Of a stretch of 64,000 nt of DNA, positions 28,103 to 36,969 are shown one piece after another. The first letter of the stretch is position 1. Every line of letters starts with the position of its first letter. The position numbers and the translations under genes are program-made. The stretch spans positions 1,488,001 to 1,552,000 of the forward strand of contig NZ_CP034835.1 of the NCBI RefSeq assembly GCF_004014715.1, given 5' to 3'. Below the pieces are notes generated by a model, which was given only the letters and a program-made list of their open reading frames with translations, made no database searches and had not been told where the DNA came from. The DNA comes from Pseudoalteromonas sp. R3 (lineage in GTDB: Bacteria; Pseudomonadota; Gammaproteobacteria; Enterobacterales; Alteromonadaceae).

Positions 28103-29749
28103 ATGCTAATTTTGGTTGTGGATGATCAGCCACTCAACTGTCGATTGCTACAAACCATGCTCGAACACCAGCAGTATGAGGTGTTAGTTGCTAATAATGG
28201 GCAGGAAGCGTTGGACTTGCTGCAAGACCATGATGTAGACATCGTATTGCTGGACGTGATGATGCCTGTGATGGATGGCTTTGAAACTGCGCCCAAAATC
28301 AAAGAGCATGCAGGAGACGTCTACTTACCTGTTATCTTCATCACTGCATTGGAAGACCACGCCAGCTTTGAAAAATGCCTTCATGTTGGAGGCGACGACT
28401 TCATTCATAAACCCTTCGACAGGATCATACTATCAGCCAAGATCCGAGCACACGCTCGAACAAGAAAACTGAGTAAAGAGGCTTACGAGCAAAAAAAACA
28501 GCTTGAATATCACTACAATCAGATTGAGCGCGAGCACGAGATTGTAGAACATATTTTCCGTAATGCATTGTCGGGTCAGGATGACTTTGCCGACCTGTGT
28601 GACTACCATTTGTCACCCGCATCTATGTTTAACGGCGATATGTTCTTAATGGCCAAAAGCCCCATCGGTGGTTTTTATTGTTTGCTTGGGGATTTTACGG
28701 GGCACGGGTTAGCGGCTGCGGTGGGTGCACTGCCAGCATCAAAGATATTTTATACTATGGTGCAAAAAGGCATGGCGGTGAATGATATTGCAGCCGAACT
28801 TAACAGTTCACTGAACACCTTGCTGCCCGGGCATATGTTCTGCGCAGCAGCCATTGTCGAAATTAGCAGCTCAGGCAGAAACGTGTCAGCCTGGCTTGGC
28901 GGTTTTCCGGATATTTATCTGATTGACAGTGACGGGCAGGTGCTCAAGACCATTGAATCTCAGCATATGTCGCTGGGGATCCTGGACGAGGATGAGTTTG
29001 AGCGTAACACTTTGCACTTTGAAGTCGATGTGGGTACCCGCATTGTCATGGCGACGGATGGCATTATCGAGAGCGAGGATCCTGAAGGGGAGCTATTTGG
29101 TGAACAACGGCTGATTGACGTATTAAGCTGTAAAGTGGATATTTCTACAAAGGATATTATCCAGCAGGTTAGGGAGTACAGCGGCCATAAAGAGCAACAA
29201 GACGATTTAAGCATTGCCATCATAAACTGCCTGCCTGACCAGTCTACGGAAGCGTTACCGCCAGAATACTCCACATTACCTTTTAATATCAGCATTTCAC
29301 TTAATGCAGAGCAGATGCGATACACAGACCCCGTACTGGAGTTAGTTGATATCCTATCTAAAGTAGAGGGGCTGCATGCGCACAGATCCAATGTCTTCTT
29401 GCTGTTGTCGGAAGCCTATAATAATTCTCTGGACCACGGTGTACTGGGATTAAAATCCGATCTGAAAAACCAGGATGATGGCTTTATAGAATATTATCAT
29501 CAAAGGGCACGTGCACTGGAAAACCTCAAAGATGCTTTGATCATTATAAATGTGCGCTTTAGCCCGGAAGAGTACCGTCTTATTTTTAATATTTGTGACT
29601 CGGGTAATGGGTTCGACCACAATACGACCGCGTTGCATCAATCTCAGCAGGAACATGGCAGGGGGGTGGAGTTGCTCTCTGAAATTGCGCAAAGTGTGAC
29701 ATACAATCAGGTCGGTAATGAAGTTGAACTCATTTACTCTCTTCGCTAA
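28103..29749 (+). CDS. Fused response regulator, PP2C-type phosphatase and serine kinase (HsbR-like)
   Basis: A 548-residue partner-switching regulator. Domains: receiver (1-120, phosphoacceptor Asp51 in VLLDVMMPVMDG); a coiled-coil linker; SpoIIE/PP2C phosphatase (about 165-380; GDFTGHGLAAAVGALPA, ATDGIIESEDPEG); C-terminal HATPase_c anti-sigma-type kinase (about 410-548; SEAYNNSLDHG, CDSGNGFD, GRGVELLSEIA). Kinase and phosphatase in one chain would respectively phosphorylate and dephosphorylate the upstream STAS protein. No cognate histidine kinase is adjacent. Confidence 0.9.
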   Translation: MLILVVDDQPLNCRLLQTMLEHQQYEVLVANNGQEALDLLQDHDVDIVLLDVMMPVMDGFETAPKIKEHAGDVYLPVIFITALEDHASFEKCLHVGGDDFIHKPFDRIILSAKIRAHARTRKLSKEAYEQKKQLEYHYNQIEREHEIVEHIFRNALSGQDDFADLCDYHLSPASMFNGDMFLMAKSPIGGFYCLLGDFTGHGLAAAVGALPASKIFYTMVQKGMAVNDIAAELNSSLNTLLPGHMFCAAAIVEISSSGRNVSAWLGGFPDIYLIDSDGQVLKTIESQHMSLGILDEDEFERNTLHFEVDVGTRIVMATDGIIESEDPEGELFGEQRLIDVLSCKVDISTKDIIQQVREYSGHKEQQDDLSIAIINCLPDQSTEALPPEYSTLPFNISISLNAEQMRYTDPVLELVDILSKVEGLHAHRSNVFLLLSEAYNNSLDHGVLGLKSDLKNQDDGFIEYYHQRARALENLKDALIIINVRFSPEEYRLIFNICDSGNGFDHNTTALHQSQQEHGRGVELLSEIAQSVTYNQVGNEVELIYSLR

Positions 29750-29863
29750 CAACGTGTTCTTCTATGATGTGTCTAGCTTAAAATAAAATATTCCGATAAG
29801 ACTCTGGCATAGCACTGCCTTCCGTGTTAAATTCAATGGATATTTAGATGTTTGGATGGCCAA

Positions 29864-30523
29864 ATGATTTCAGCTTATCTATCTCATAGTAATTTATCCA
29901 TTAGTGAAAGCACTGTAGCGGGTCAGCTTGCGGAACTGGACGCGTTTATTGAAAACCATACTCTTGATGCAATATGGGCGTATCAAATCCCTGAACTGGG
30001 CGAGGGAGGCAGTTGCAGCCTGTTTGGCCATTTGCAGGAGGCACCTTTTTTACTTGCTCAATATATCAGCCAGAATAGCGAAAGTGAGCACAATTTATCC
30101 CGGTTACAGGCTATTGCTGAATACGTTAAAACTGCCACAGGGGTAGACTGGTTCGGTATTTATCAAGCCAGAGAGGCCGATGGTTTACAGCAGCTACTGA
30201 AGCTGGCTTATTATGGTGCGCCGAGCCGACCTTTGTTCCCCATTACCGATGCGTTTGCTGCAACGTCAAATAACATTCAGACCTTCTTATCTGAGAAAGC
30301 TCGAGTGATCAATAATATTCCAGATTATGTCGCGAATGGCGGTGAATATTACACCTGCGATCCAAAAGTGCAGGCTGAGGTGTGTTTACCCTTATTAGAC
30401 GCGCAAGGTCGGTGTCTTGGGATCATTGATGCAGAAGCTTTTGAGCAAGAGTGCTTTGATGAATACAAACTGGCAGTTTTAGTTGCCGCTTGCCTTCGTG
30501 CGATTGAGTATCTTCCAAGTTAA
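29864..30523 (+). CDS. GAF-domain protein
   Basis: From the ATG at 29864 this is 219 residues; a TTG at 29852 would add four. The C-terminal two thirds resemble a GAF domain, with KTATGVDWFGIYQ, EVCLPLLDAQGRCLGIIDAEAFE and a Cys-containing CDPKVQAE stretch. The N-terminal part is unassigned. It follows the partner-switch pair by about 115 bases on the same strand, so it may be a sensor related to it. Ligand unknown. Confidence 0.65.
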   Translation: MISAYLSHSNLSISESTVAGQLAELDAFIENHTLDAIWAYQIPELGEGGSCSLFGHLQEAPFLLAQYISQNSESEHNLSRLQAIAEYVKTATGVDWFGIYQAREADGLQQLLKLAYYGAPSRPLFPITDAFAATSNNIQTFLSEKARVINNIPDYVANGGEYYTCDPKVQAEVCLPLLDAQGRCLGIIDAEAFEQECFDEYKLAVLVAACLRAIEYLPS

Positions 30524-30628
30524 GCAGGCTCGTCTTCGTAACAACTTATGTTAATATGAGCCCAGAGTTAACCCCGTGACAAACGAGCCAGAAAACCTCG
30601 TTTACGTTAATTAGGAAAAGAGAGAACC

Positions 30629-31822
30629 ATGTTTTCAGAACTAAAACCACTTCCGACGGATCCAATCCTGGGCCTGATGGCCGCCTATAAAAAAGATACT
30701 AACCCAAATAAGATTGACCTAGGGGTTGGGGTGTATAAAGACGAACAGGGTCATACCCCGGTTCTGAAGGCGGTAAAAAAGGCTGAAGCGTTTCGTCTGG
30801 AAAATGAAACAACTAAATCTTACATTGGTTTAGCGGGTAACCTGGATTACTGCGACAAAATGGAAAAGTTGCTACTGGGTAATGATCACCCTGCATTGCT
30901 GGCAAACCGAGTCAGAACAGCACAGGCGCCGGGCGGCACTGGTGCTTTGCGTGTTGCGGCTGAATTTATCAAGCGTTGTAATACCAATGCGACGGTATGG
31001 GTGACAACCCCTACCTGGGCAAACCACATTAGTTTGTTCGAGGCCGCTGGCCTGCAGGTTAAAGAGTACCCATATTATGATTATGAGAACAAAGGGTTAT
31101 TGTTCGATGAAATGATAGATGCACTGAAGCAAGTACCGAAAGGGGATGTGGTGCTACTTCATGCATGTTGTCATAATCCAAGTGGTATGGATTTAAACGC
31201 AGAGCAATGGAAGACTGTCGCAGAGCTGGCCAAAGAAGTAGGCTTTACCCCACTGATTGATATCGCCTATCAAGGGTTTGGTAGCGGTCTGGAAGAAGAT
31301 GCTCAGGGACTGCGCCTGTTGGCGGCAACCGTAGATGAACTGTTGATCTGTTCTTCATGTTCTAAGAACTTTGGTTTGTACCGTGAGCGTATTGGCGCCT
31401 GCTCATTTATCGCTAAAGATGCTGCGGTTGCGGATGTGTCTAACTCAGTGTTGCTGAGTGTTGTACGTAGTATTTACTCTATGCCACCTGCACATGGTGC
31501 AGACATTGTGAATACCATCCTGGGTAGTGAGGAGTTGACGCAGGAGTGGCACCAGGAACTGGCTGAAATGCGTGATCGAATTAACGGTCTACGCAGCTTG
31601 ATCAAAGATAACCTGAATGCAAAGGGCACAGCGCAGGATTTCTCTTTCATTGAGCGCCAAAATGGTATGTTCTCATTCCTTGGTATAGATAAAGCACAAA
31701 TAGACAGACTACGTGAAGAGTATTCAATTTATATTGTAGGCTCAAGTCGTGTAAACGTTGCAGGTGTGAGTAAAGACAACATCGATTATTTTGCAGATGC
31801 TGTGGCAACCGTGCTTAAATAA
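30629..31822 (+). CDS. Aromatic amino acid / aspartate aminotransferase
   Basis: A 397-residue class I PLP aminotransferase of the AspC/TyrB group. The substrate-binding N-terminus is PTDPILGLMAAYKKD. The PLP lysine lies in SCSKNFGLYRERIGA, and HNPSGMDL supplies the conserved Asn-Pro pair. It interconverts aspartate or aromatic amino acids with their oxo acids; AspC versus TyrB cannot be settled by eye. The start is preceded by AGGAAAAGAG. A strong terminator follows. Confidence 0.92.
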   Translation: MFSELKPLPTDPILGLMAAYKKDTNPNKIDLGVGVYKDEQGHTPVLKAVKKAEAFRLENETTKSYIGLAGNLDYCDKMEKLLLGNDHPALLANRVRTAQAPGGTGALRVAAEFIKRCNTNATVWVTTPTWANHISLFEAAGLQVKEYPYYDYENKGLLFDEMIDALKQVPKGDVVLLHACCHNPSGMDLNAEQWKTVAELAKEVGFTPLIDIAYQGFGSGLEEDAQGLRLLAATVDELLICSSCSKNFGLYRERIGACSFIAKDAAVADVSNSVLLSVVRSIYSMPPAHGADIVNTILGSEELTQEWHQELAEMRDRINGLRSLIKDNLNAKGTAQDFSFIERQNGMFSFLGIDKAQIDRLREEYSIYIVGSSRVNVAGVSKDNIDYFADAVATVLK

Positions 31823-31836
31823 ATTCAACTGAATTT

Positions 31837-31871
31837 AAAAAGCCAGTACTCTGTGAGAATACTGGCTTTTT
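31837..31871 (+). terminator. Terminator after the aminotransferase
   Basis: AAAAAGCCAGTA (31837-31848) with TACTGGCTTTTT (31860-31871), 11-base loop, followed by TT. Can also end the convergent yebG transcript. Confidence 0.92.
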
Positions 31872-31887
31872 TTGTGACCGAATTAAG

Positions 31888-32208
31888 TCATTTGGTGTCA
31901 GGCTTGTTTGATTGCCGTGACCTTATCGTTATCACCTTTTTACCGGCTGGCTTTTCTTCGTTGTCTTTCTTTGACGGCACTTTAGTGCCTTTTAGAATAG
32001 CCATAAAGTCGTCTTTTTGTTTGGCAATTTCAAGTGCCAGCGATTCAACTTGCTGCTCACTGAGCGGAACATCGACTTTTTCTAACATGCCTTCAAGCGC
32101 TTCTGCAACATCCAGCATTTTATCATAAGCATCAGCCTCTTTTTTGCTGGTAAATGTCATACGCTCTACTCCATTTCTTTCTACCACATACTTTACGATA
32201 ACCGCCAT
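31888..32208 (-). CDS. yebG: DNA-damage-inducible protein YebG
   Basis: From the ATG at 32208 (GGAGAG upstream) this is 106 residues, beginning MAVIVKYVVERNG and containing MTFTSKKEADAYDKMLD, the YebG signature. YebG is a small SOS-regulon protein of unclear biochemical role. A LexA-type box lies 18 bases upstream of the start, agreeing with SOS control. The C-terminus is lysine-rich and variable. Confidence 0.93.
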   Translation of the reverse strand: MAVIVKYVVERNGVERMTFTSKKEADAYDKMLDVAEALEGMLEKVDVPLSEQQVESLALEIAKQKDDFMAILKGTKVPSKKDNEEKPAGKKVITIRSRQSNKPDTK

Positions 32209-32226
32209 GATCACTCTCCACGAACA

Positions 32227-32242
32227 CTGTTTTTATATACAG
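32227..32242 (-). promoter_or_regulatory. LexA (SOS) box of yebG
   Basis: CTGT-N8-ACAG at 32227-32242, with TTTTATAT as the spacer; ideal palindromic ends for the gammaproteobacterial LexA consensus. The rest of the 345-base gap to 32553 shows no gene I can support. Confidence 0.88.
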
Positions 32243-32553
32243 TAACTTGTCTCGTTAATAATTACAACTAATAAAGCACTATTATGCATGAGTATGGCCC
32301 ATCTGTACCTAGGCATCCTTCATTTACATCTTTTCGTTAAAGGTAAAAATACTCACTCGCAAGAGGCTGCCAGCTAAGGATTCGTGCTCACCCGGAAGCT
32401 GAGTTTCCAGTTTTGGTTCTGTATGAAAAAAAAGCAACTGAAAAATACAGACATAATTTTGACATAATTACTGATGTTTACTTTATTTTAACTGTGCATA
32501 TACATTGATGTGAATGCACAAAGAAATGGAATCTGAAATTGAGGGATCTTATT

Positions 32554-32847
32554 ATGAATATCAAAACACTTTTAGCTACGTTAGCACTGTCTGCCGCACT
32601 GCCAGTTATGGCTCAACCAGAGCAAGCCCCTACAGAGGCACAGCAAGTTGCTGATGCTGTGGTGAATGTCAACCGCGCCAGTGTTGAGGAGTTGATACGG
32701 TTACCAGGTATTGGCCAGAAAAAAGCCGAAGCCATTGTTCGCTCGCGTGAAGAAGCTGGGGACTTTCCGGATATGGATGCGCTTTTACGGGTTAACGGGA
32801 TCGGTGTAAACATGCTCACGAAGTTAAAAGGAAAAGTCGCATTTTAG
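32554..32847 (+). CDS. ComEA-like helix-hairpin-helix protein
   Basis: A 97-residue exported protein from the ATG at 32554, with GAGGGA upstream. The signal peptide (MNIKTLLATLALSAALPVMA) is followed by a linker. A ComEA helix-hairpin-helix domain follows, with VNVNRASVEELIRLPGIGQKKAEAIV and VNGIGVNMLTKLKGKV. Such proteins bind double-stranded DNA in the periplasm; in competent relatives (Vibrio) ComEA pulls DNA in. No other competence gene is nearby, so uptake is inference. Confidence 0.88.
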   Translation: MNIKTLLATLALSAALPVMAQPEQAPTEAQQVADAVVNVNRASVEELIRLPGIGQKKAEAIVRSREEAGDFPDMDALLRVNGIGVNMLTKLKGKVAF

Positions 32848-32878
32848 CACGGACTCAGTATTGTTTGTTCATCTCCAG

Positions 32879-32903
32879 GAGCGGCTAAGGCTGCTCTTTT
32901 TAT
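32879..32903 (+). terminator. Terminator after comEA-like gene
   Basis: GAGCGGC (32879-32885), loop TAAG, GCTGCTC (32890-32896) with one G-T pair, then TTTTTATT. Confidence 0.8.
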
Positions 32904-33814
32904 TGTCCATTATTTTGTGTCACCTGATAATTAGCAAGCGCCTTTGCTATCTGTTGTGCTATTTGCTCTTTAAAATAACCTCTTTCCGCGTTTGGTAAGT
33001 AACGCAGGTGTAACGCTAAGAAGCGCTCTTGTTGGTACAGCTGACTTAGTGCTTCATTAACAGTTTTAAGGAATTGCCGGGACTCTGGGGTGTCTGAGCA
33101 TGCTATGTGGCCAAGAACAAACGGCGGGTTATTGGCGATCTCCAGGCTGTGCACCTGATTGAGCGTCAGTTGGCTGGCATAGCGTTGAATCGTTGTCGGG
33201 TAAGTAAGAATAAAACTGGCTCTGCCTCGTTCAAACATAGTGACAGTTGCTTTATAGCTGTCTCCGCCTGGACGTTGGATCAATTGTGCTTTGTTAATAT
33301 GACTCAGTTGCACATCCAGATAATCTCCGTAAGAGCGTTGAGCCTCTGTCAGTAAGGTGGTTCTTGGATGAGCTTCTAAGAGTGCAGTGAGATCAGTTAG
33401 TTGTCCCTGAGCATTGAGAAAAGGGGATAATTCAATGTTTAGTGGCAAAAAATACAGTCTGTGGCTCGGGTAAAGGTGTACAGGTAAACTGAACAGGTAC
33501 TGCTTTGCTCTGCGCTGTGTTTTTATCCGGTTTAGCGCACAAAAAGGCAAGGTGCTTTGTAGCAATTGATCAATACGAGTACCGGGGGCCAGTAATAAAG
33601 GTGGGCGGGTAAACCCCGGAATGTTTTTAGCAAGGTAATCAAAAACCAGGTTATTGGAGTCGGTTGAGATATCCAGAACCTGGCCTGAAAACACCATCTT
33701 GATGTCCAGTGGATCATCACTGAGCAACTGGAGCTGAGCTGCTGCCGAAAAGCACAAGCTGATGTGTAAGGACATCACGAAGATAAGCAGAAACGATTTA
33801 GTGTGTGTCATCAT
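32900..33814 (-). CDS. Periplasmic solute-binding-like protein
   Basis: A 304-residue protein with a signal peptide (about 1-26) and a weak resemblance to the extracellular solute-binding family 3 fold (GLVFDYLA-like NNLVFDYLAKNIPG; PFCALNRIKTQRRAKQYLFS). No lipobox and no ABC permease or ATPase follow. It begins 12 bases after a TonB receptor on the same strand, so the two are co-transcribed. It may capture the same ligand in the periplasm or sense it. The family is uncertain. Confidence 0.55.
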   Translation of the reverse strand: MMTHTKSFLLIFVMSLHISLCFSAAAQLQLLSDDPLDIKMVFSGQVLDISTDSNNLVFDYLAKNIPGFTRPPLLLAPGTRIDQLLQSTLPFCALNRIKTQRRAKQYLFSLPVHLYPSHRLYFLPLNIELSPFLNAQGQLTDLTALLEAHPRTTLLTEAQRSYGDYLDVQLSHINKAQLIQRPGGDSYKATVTMFERGRASFILTYPTTIQRYASQLTLNQVHSLEIANNPPFVLGHIACSDTPESRQFLKTVNEALSQLYQQERFLALHLRYLPNAERGYFKEQIAQQIAKALANYQVTQNNGQ

Positions 33815-33826
33815 AATATTCGGTCT

Positions 33827-36172
33827 TTAAAACTCGTATTTCAGGGAAAGGCCCCACTCCCTGGGCGGGGCCAGATAATGCTCAGCGACACCAAAAACTT
33901 CAGTGAAGTCATTGCCGCCAATGAGTATGCGCTTATCCGTGAGATTACGAACAAACAGGGCAATCTCCAGCTGCTCGGTGAGTGCATGGCTGATGCGTGC
34001 ATTAACTAAAGCAAAGCTACCCTGTGCACCAAGTTCGGTGTTAAAGACATCGTTATAGGTTTTACTGCGAAATGCCCAGTCGAGACCAATTTTAATCGGA
34101 GCATTAAGATTAGCGTTCGACCAGTGATAACGCATTCCCAATGCGGCTGTCCAGCGAGGTGAACGCATGAGTTTACTGTCAGTTGTAACTTGTGTAGCCG
34201 TGCCTACTGAGTCAAACTGCGCATCGGTATAAGACAGATTACCTGAAATATGCCAGTCGTGTGTGGGGAGCGCCTCAAAACTGGTTTCAATGCCCTGAAT
34301 ACTGGTTTCGCCGACATTATCGATGAAGATCTCAAGCCCCGCGTCGGTAGATTGCCCTCCACGCAGCTGCATGGCTTTATGCTGCATATCAAACGCCGCC
34401 AGGCTGAGTTGTAAGGAGCCATCAAACAGGGTTGCTTTATACCCCAGTTCATAAGCGGTAAGGTATTCGGGGTCAAAGGGCTGAGCTGAGGTAGGCGAGC
34501 TGGGAATGCCGTTAAAGCCACCTGATTTGAACCCCCGTGAAGCGCTAAGATAGATGAATTGTTTGTCATCAAGATGATACTCTACTCCGCCTTGTGGAGA
34601 AAAAACCCGCCAGCTTTTTGTGATCGGCCCGCCATTTTTTTGCCCTTCGGTCCGATACGTTCTGTCGATCAAAATAACACCAGCATTATCAGCATCACTC
34701 TGGACCTGTTGCATCTTGTCTTCAAATGTCAGTCTGCCACCGAGATGAAAGGACCAGTGACGTGTCAATGCGTATTTGGCATGCGTAAAAATTGCAGTGC
34801 TTTGGATTTCTACCTGATTATCAAAGCCACTGTCTATGTCCAGTCCAATGTTGAGCGGGTTACCCGGGCCACCTATGCTGGTGGGGTTGTCAAGCGGTGA
34901 ACCATCCAGCGGGCCCGGCACACTTTCCAGCGCCTGATAAAGGCCCCCGATGAATACCAAATCAGTCAGGTGCTTTATGGATTCATCAAAATGGAATAAG
35001 CCCACTAACCACTGAATCCGGTCGTCTAAGGTACTGCCGCTTATATGCAGCTCCTGACTAAATTGAAACTGACGTTGAAAGTCTTGAGTATCGCCTATGA
35101 CTGCGGGGTTGTTATCAAAGTCTCGACCATACGTTGCATAAAACTCCCTGTAGGCTGTCAGAGATTTAAGCTGCCAGTGTTGCGGTGTTTGCCACTCAAC
35201 AGAAAGCAGTGCACCCGATTGTTCCAAGGTATTAAAGTTTGTGCCCAGAGCAGCGCTTTGGTATGAACCATCAAATATCTGCAAAGCAGGGTAGGGTTCA
35301 GTGATGCCACTTTGGGTGACTAAATCATTGTATAGCACCAGCAAGTCGGCCTGATCGTTTTTGGCGGCGAGTATGGAGGGCGCTGACCCTGAATTAATCC
35401 GGCGTTGGTCCAGAGATAACTGAGCCGTTAATTTAGGATTGAGCTGGTAGCGAAACTTAGCAGTTGCTGCCCACTCATCCTGTCCTCCCTCAAGTTCACC
35501 ATTCGCGCGTTTGACAAAACCATCACGATTTAGGTGGGTAAAAGTGAAGCGACTGGTCAGCGACTCGTTTAATGCAACATTAGCACGCAGACGGATATCT
35601 TGGCGTTGAAACGCGCCGAAAGTAACCTCTCCATCAGCAAATGTTCGAGAAACGGGGTCGTGGGTGTAAATTGTGACGGCACCACCTATGGTGTTTTTAC
35701 CGAAAATAGCACCCTGTGGCCCTCTTAACACTTCTATCTGGCGGACATCATACAGATCAAAAATTCCGCCAGGTGAGCGAGCGTAATAGACACCGTCTAG
35801 GTAGAGGCCCACACTGGGGTCGACCGTGGGTAAAGGGTCCACCTGACCTATTCCACGGATCGTGATGTTTGCGCAGTGTGTACAGCCGGAGTTTTCTCCT
35901 ACTGTGGTGACATCAATATTAGGAATAAAATAAGCGGCCTCAAGCAGGGAGTTCAGATTGCGCTCCTGCAAAAATTTCTCCGACATCACAGAAATCGAAA
36001 CCGGAATGGTCAGTGCGTTTTCTTTAACTTTACGCGCTTCAACGGTCACTTCCATTAGCTCGTCAATTGACAGCGCGAATACATCATTGTCACTGCCTGG
36101 TGTCGTGTGAGCATCCGAGGCTGCGCCAAACAGTGCACAGAAGCTTACGATATAAGGGAGTTTATTTTTCAT
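33827..36172 (-). CDS. TonB-dependent outer membrane receptor, substrate unknown
   Basis: This 781-residue receptor has a signal peptide (about 1-22). Its plug domain (about 45-165) contains VTVEARKVKENALTIPVSIS, ITIRGIGQVDPLP and EVLRGPQGAIFGKNTIGGAV, and it ends with a 22-strand barrel closing in WGLSLKYEF. The type resembles the iron-complex/catecholate and vitamin receptors of marine bacteria. Unusually, the plug carries a CTHC pair near residue 98, which could bind metal or form a disulfide. It is co-transcribed with the downstream binding-like protein. No Fur box was recognised upstream by eye. Confidence 0.88.
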   Translation of the reverse strand: MKNKLPYIVSFCALFGAASDAHTTPGSDNDVFALSIDELMEVTVEARKVKENALTIPVSISVMSEKFLQERNLNSLLEAAYFIPNIDVTTVGENSGCTHCANITIRGIGQVDPLPTVDPSVGLYLDGVYYARSPGGIFDLYDVRQIEVLRGPQGAIFGKNTIGGAVTIYTHDPVSRTFADGEVTFGAFQRQDIRLRANVALNESLTSRFTFTHLNRDGFVKRANGELEGGQDEWAATAKFRYQLNPKLTAQLSLDQRRINSGSAPSILAAKNDQADLLVLYNDLVTQSGITEPYPALQIFDGSYQSAALGTNFNTLEQSGALLSVEWQTPQHWQLKSLTAYREFYATYGRDFDNNPAVIGDTQDFQRQFQFSQELHISGSTLDDRIQWLVGLFHFDESIKHLTDLVFIGGLYQALESVPGPLDGSPLDNPTSIGGPGNPLNIGLDIDSGFDNQVEIQSTAIFTHAKYALTRHWSFHLGGRLTFEDKMQQVQSDADNAGVILIDRTYRTEGQKNGGPITKSWRVFSPQGGVEYHLDDKQFIYLSASRGFKSGGFNGIPSSPTSAQPFDPEYLTAYELGYKATLFDGSLQLSLAAFDMQHKAMQLRGGQSTDAGLEIFIDNVGETSIQGIETSFEALPTHDWHISGNLSYTDAQFDSVGTATQVTTDSKLMRSPRWTAALGMRYHWSNANLNAPIKIGLDWAFRSKTYNDVFNTELGAQGSFALVNARISHALTEQLEIALFVRNLTDKRILIGGNDFTEVFGVAEHYLAPPREWGLSLKYEF

Positions 36173-36454
36173 TGAGTACCCAAACGATAGCGGTTATTCC
36201 AACTCCCTGGAGGAACAAGCAGCTCTGGTGACCCGAACGAGTAGGTCATTGCACTTGAGTATAGCAGCAATAAAGTGGCTCGTTGGACCGTTTGACAAAT
36301 TGAATACCCGAGGAAGCTCTGTCAATTGCAATAATGTGAAACGGATATGTCAGCAGCATCACTTTGTAACATTTGTCTGTTTTTTGAGCTTGCGGCTCAC
36401 GAAAGCTTTGTGATTTTATGGTGTTGAAACAATAACCAAGAAGGAAGCGGAATA

Positions 36455-36613
36455 ATGAAACTACAATTAAAAACCAGCAAACTAAAACGCCTTAATGAAC
36501 AACATCAACAGTTGGCGCAGGCCAATACTCCACAAGTGGGTGGTGGATATACAACAAAACCCTGGACGGTCTGGTGTGAAGAGCTAAGCAAAGGACCGGA
36601 TTGCCGCGCTTAA
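36455..36613 (+). CDS. GG-leader peptide precursor, short distant member
   Basis: This 52-residue ORF was found by reading the intergenic sequence. It starts MKLQLKTSKLKRLNEQHQ and reaches TPQVGGG, placing a double glycine at residues 30-31, the same register as the three peptides at 8.5-9.3 kb. The core is only about 21 residues, aromatic and acidic, with two cysteines (WCEELSKGPDC). A good AAGGAAG site lies before the ATG and a strong terminator follows, so it is a free-standing gene. The core differs completely from the tandem trio. Function and processing are unknown. Confidence 0.72.
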   Translation: MKLQLKTSKLKRLNEQHQQLAQANTPQVGGGYTTKPWTVWCEELSKGPDCRA

Positions 36614-36635
36614 TCTGTATGACTGAGGAATAGAG

Positions 36636-36661
36636 AAGTGGTGCAGTGCACCACTTTTTTT
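36636..36661 (+). terminator. Terminator after the short GG-leader peptide
   Basis: AAGTGGTG (36636-36643), loop CAGTG, CACCACTT (36649-36656), T-run 36655-36661. It starts 23 bases after the stop and supports a real monocistronic gene. Confidence 0.9.
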
Positions 36662-36962
36662 ATGCCTGCCCCTTCTTAAACTCTGCAATCGCCTGAGGCA
36701 GGTAGGGCTTGGCAAACTGGATCTCCAGCGGTACGGTAAGCAGCGGATAAGCTAGCCCACACAGGAGTAAGACGGGTAACAATAGCCAGCCATGGATAAA
36801 TGCCAGTGCCATAAATAGTGGGGTGAGTAACATCAGCTTAGCAATGTTGAGCAGGACCTTTTGCGAAGAGGGTAACTGCGCCAGTGCCAACGCTTTAATA
36901 CGTTGTTTGTCACGTAGTGCAAAGCCATCTAATTCGGCAAGTTTACTCAGTCTGAAAACCAT
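36660..36962 (-). CDS. Small inner membrane protein of unknown function
   Basis: A 100-residue protein with a soluble, basic N-terminal third (LSKLAELDGFALRDKQRIKALALAQL) and two hydrophobic helices (about 38-55 and 58-78). I do not recognise the family. It starts 7 bases after the dsbB stop on the same strand, so it is probably translated from the dsbB transcript. Nothing else indicates its role. Confidence 0.65.
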   Translation of the reverse strand: MVFRLSKLAELDGFALRDKQRIKALALAQLPSSQKVLLNIAKLMLLTPLFMALAFIHGWLLLPVLLLCGLAYPLLTVPLEIQFAKPYLPQAIAEFKKGQA

Positions 36963-36969
36963 TTACTTC

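Noticed and set aside
36228..36413. 61-codon plus-strand ORF upstream of the short GG-leader peptide
   Set aside because: No RBS, no resemblance, lies in the divergent promoter gap of the TonB receptor.
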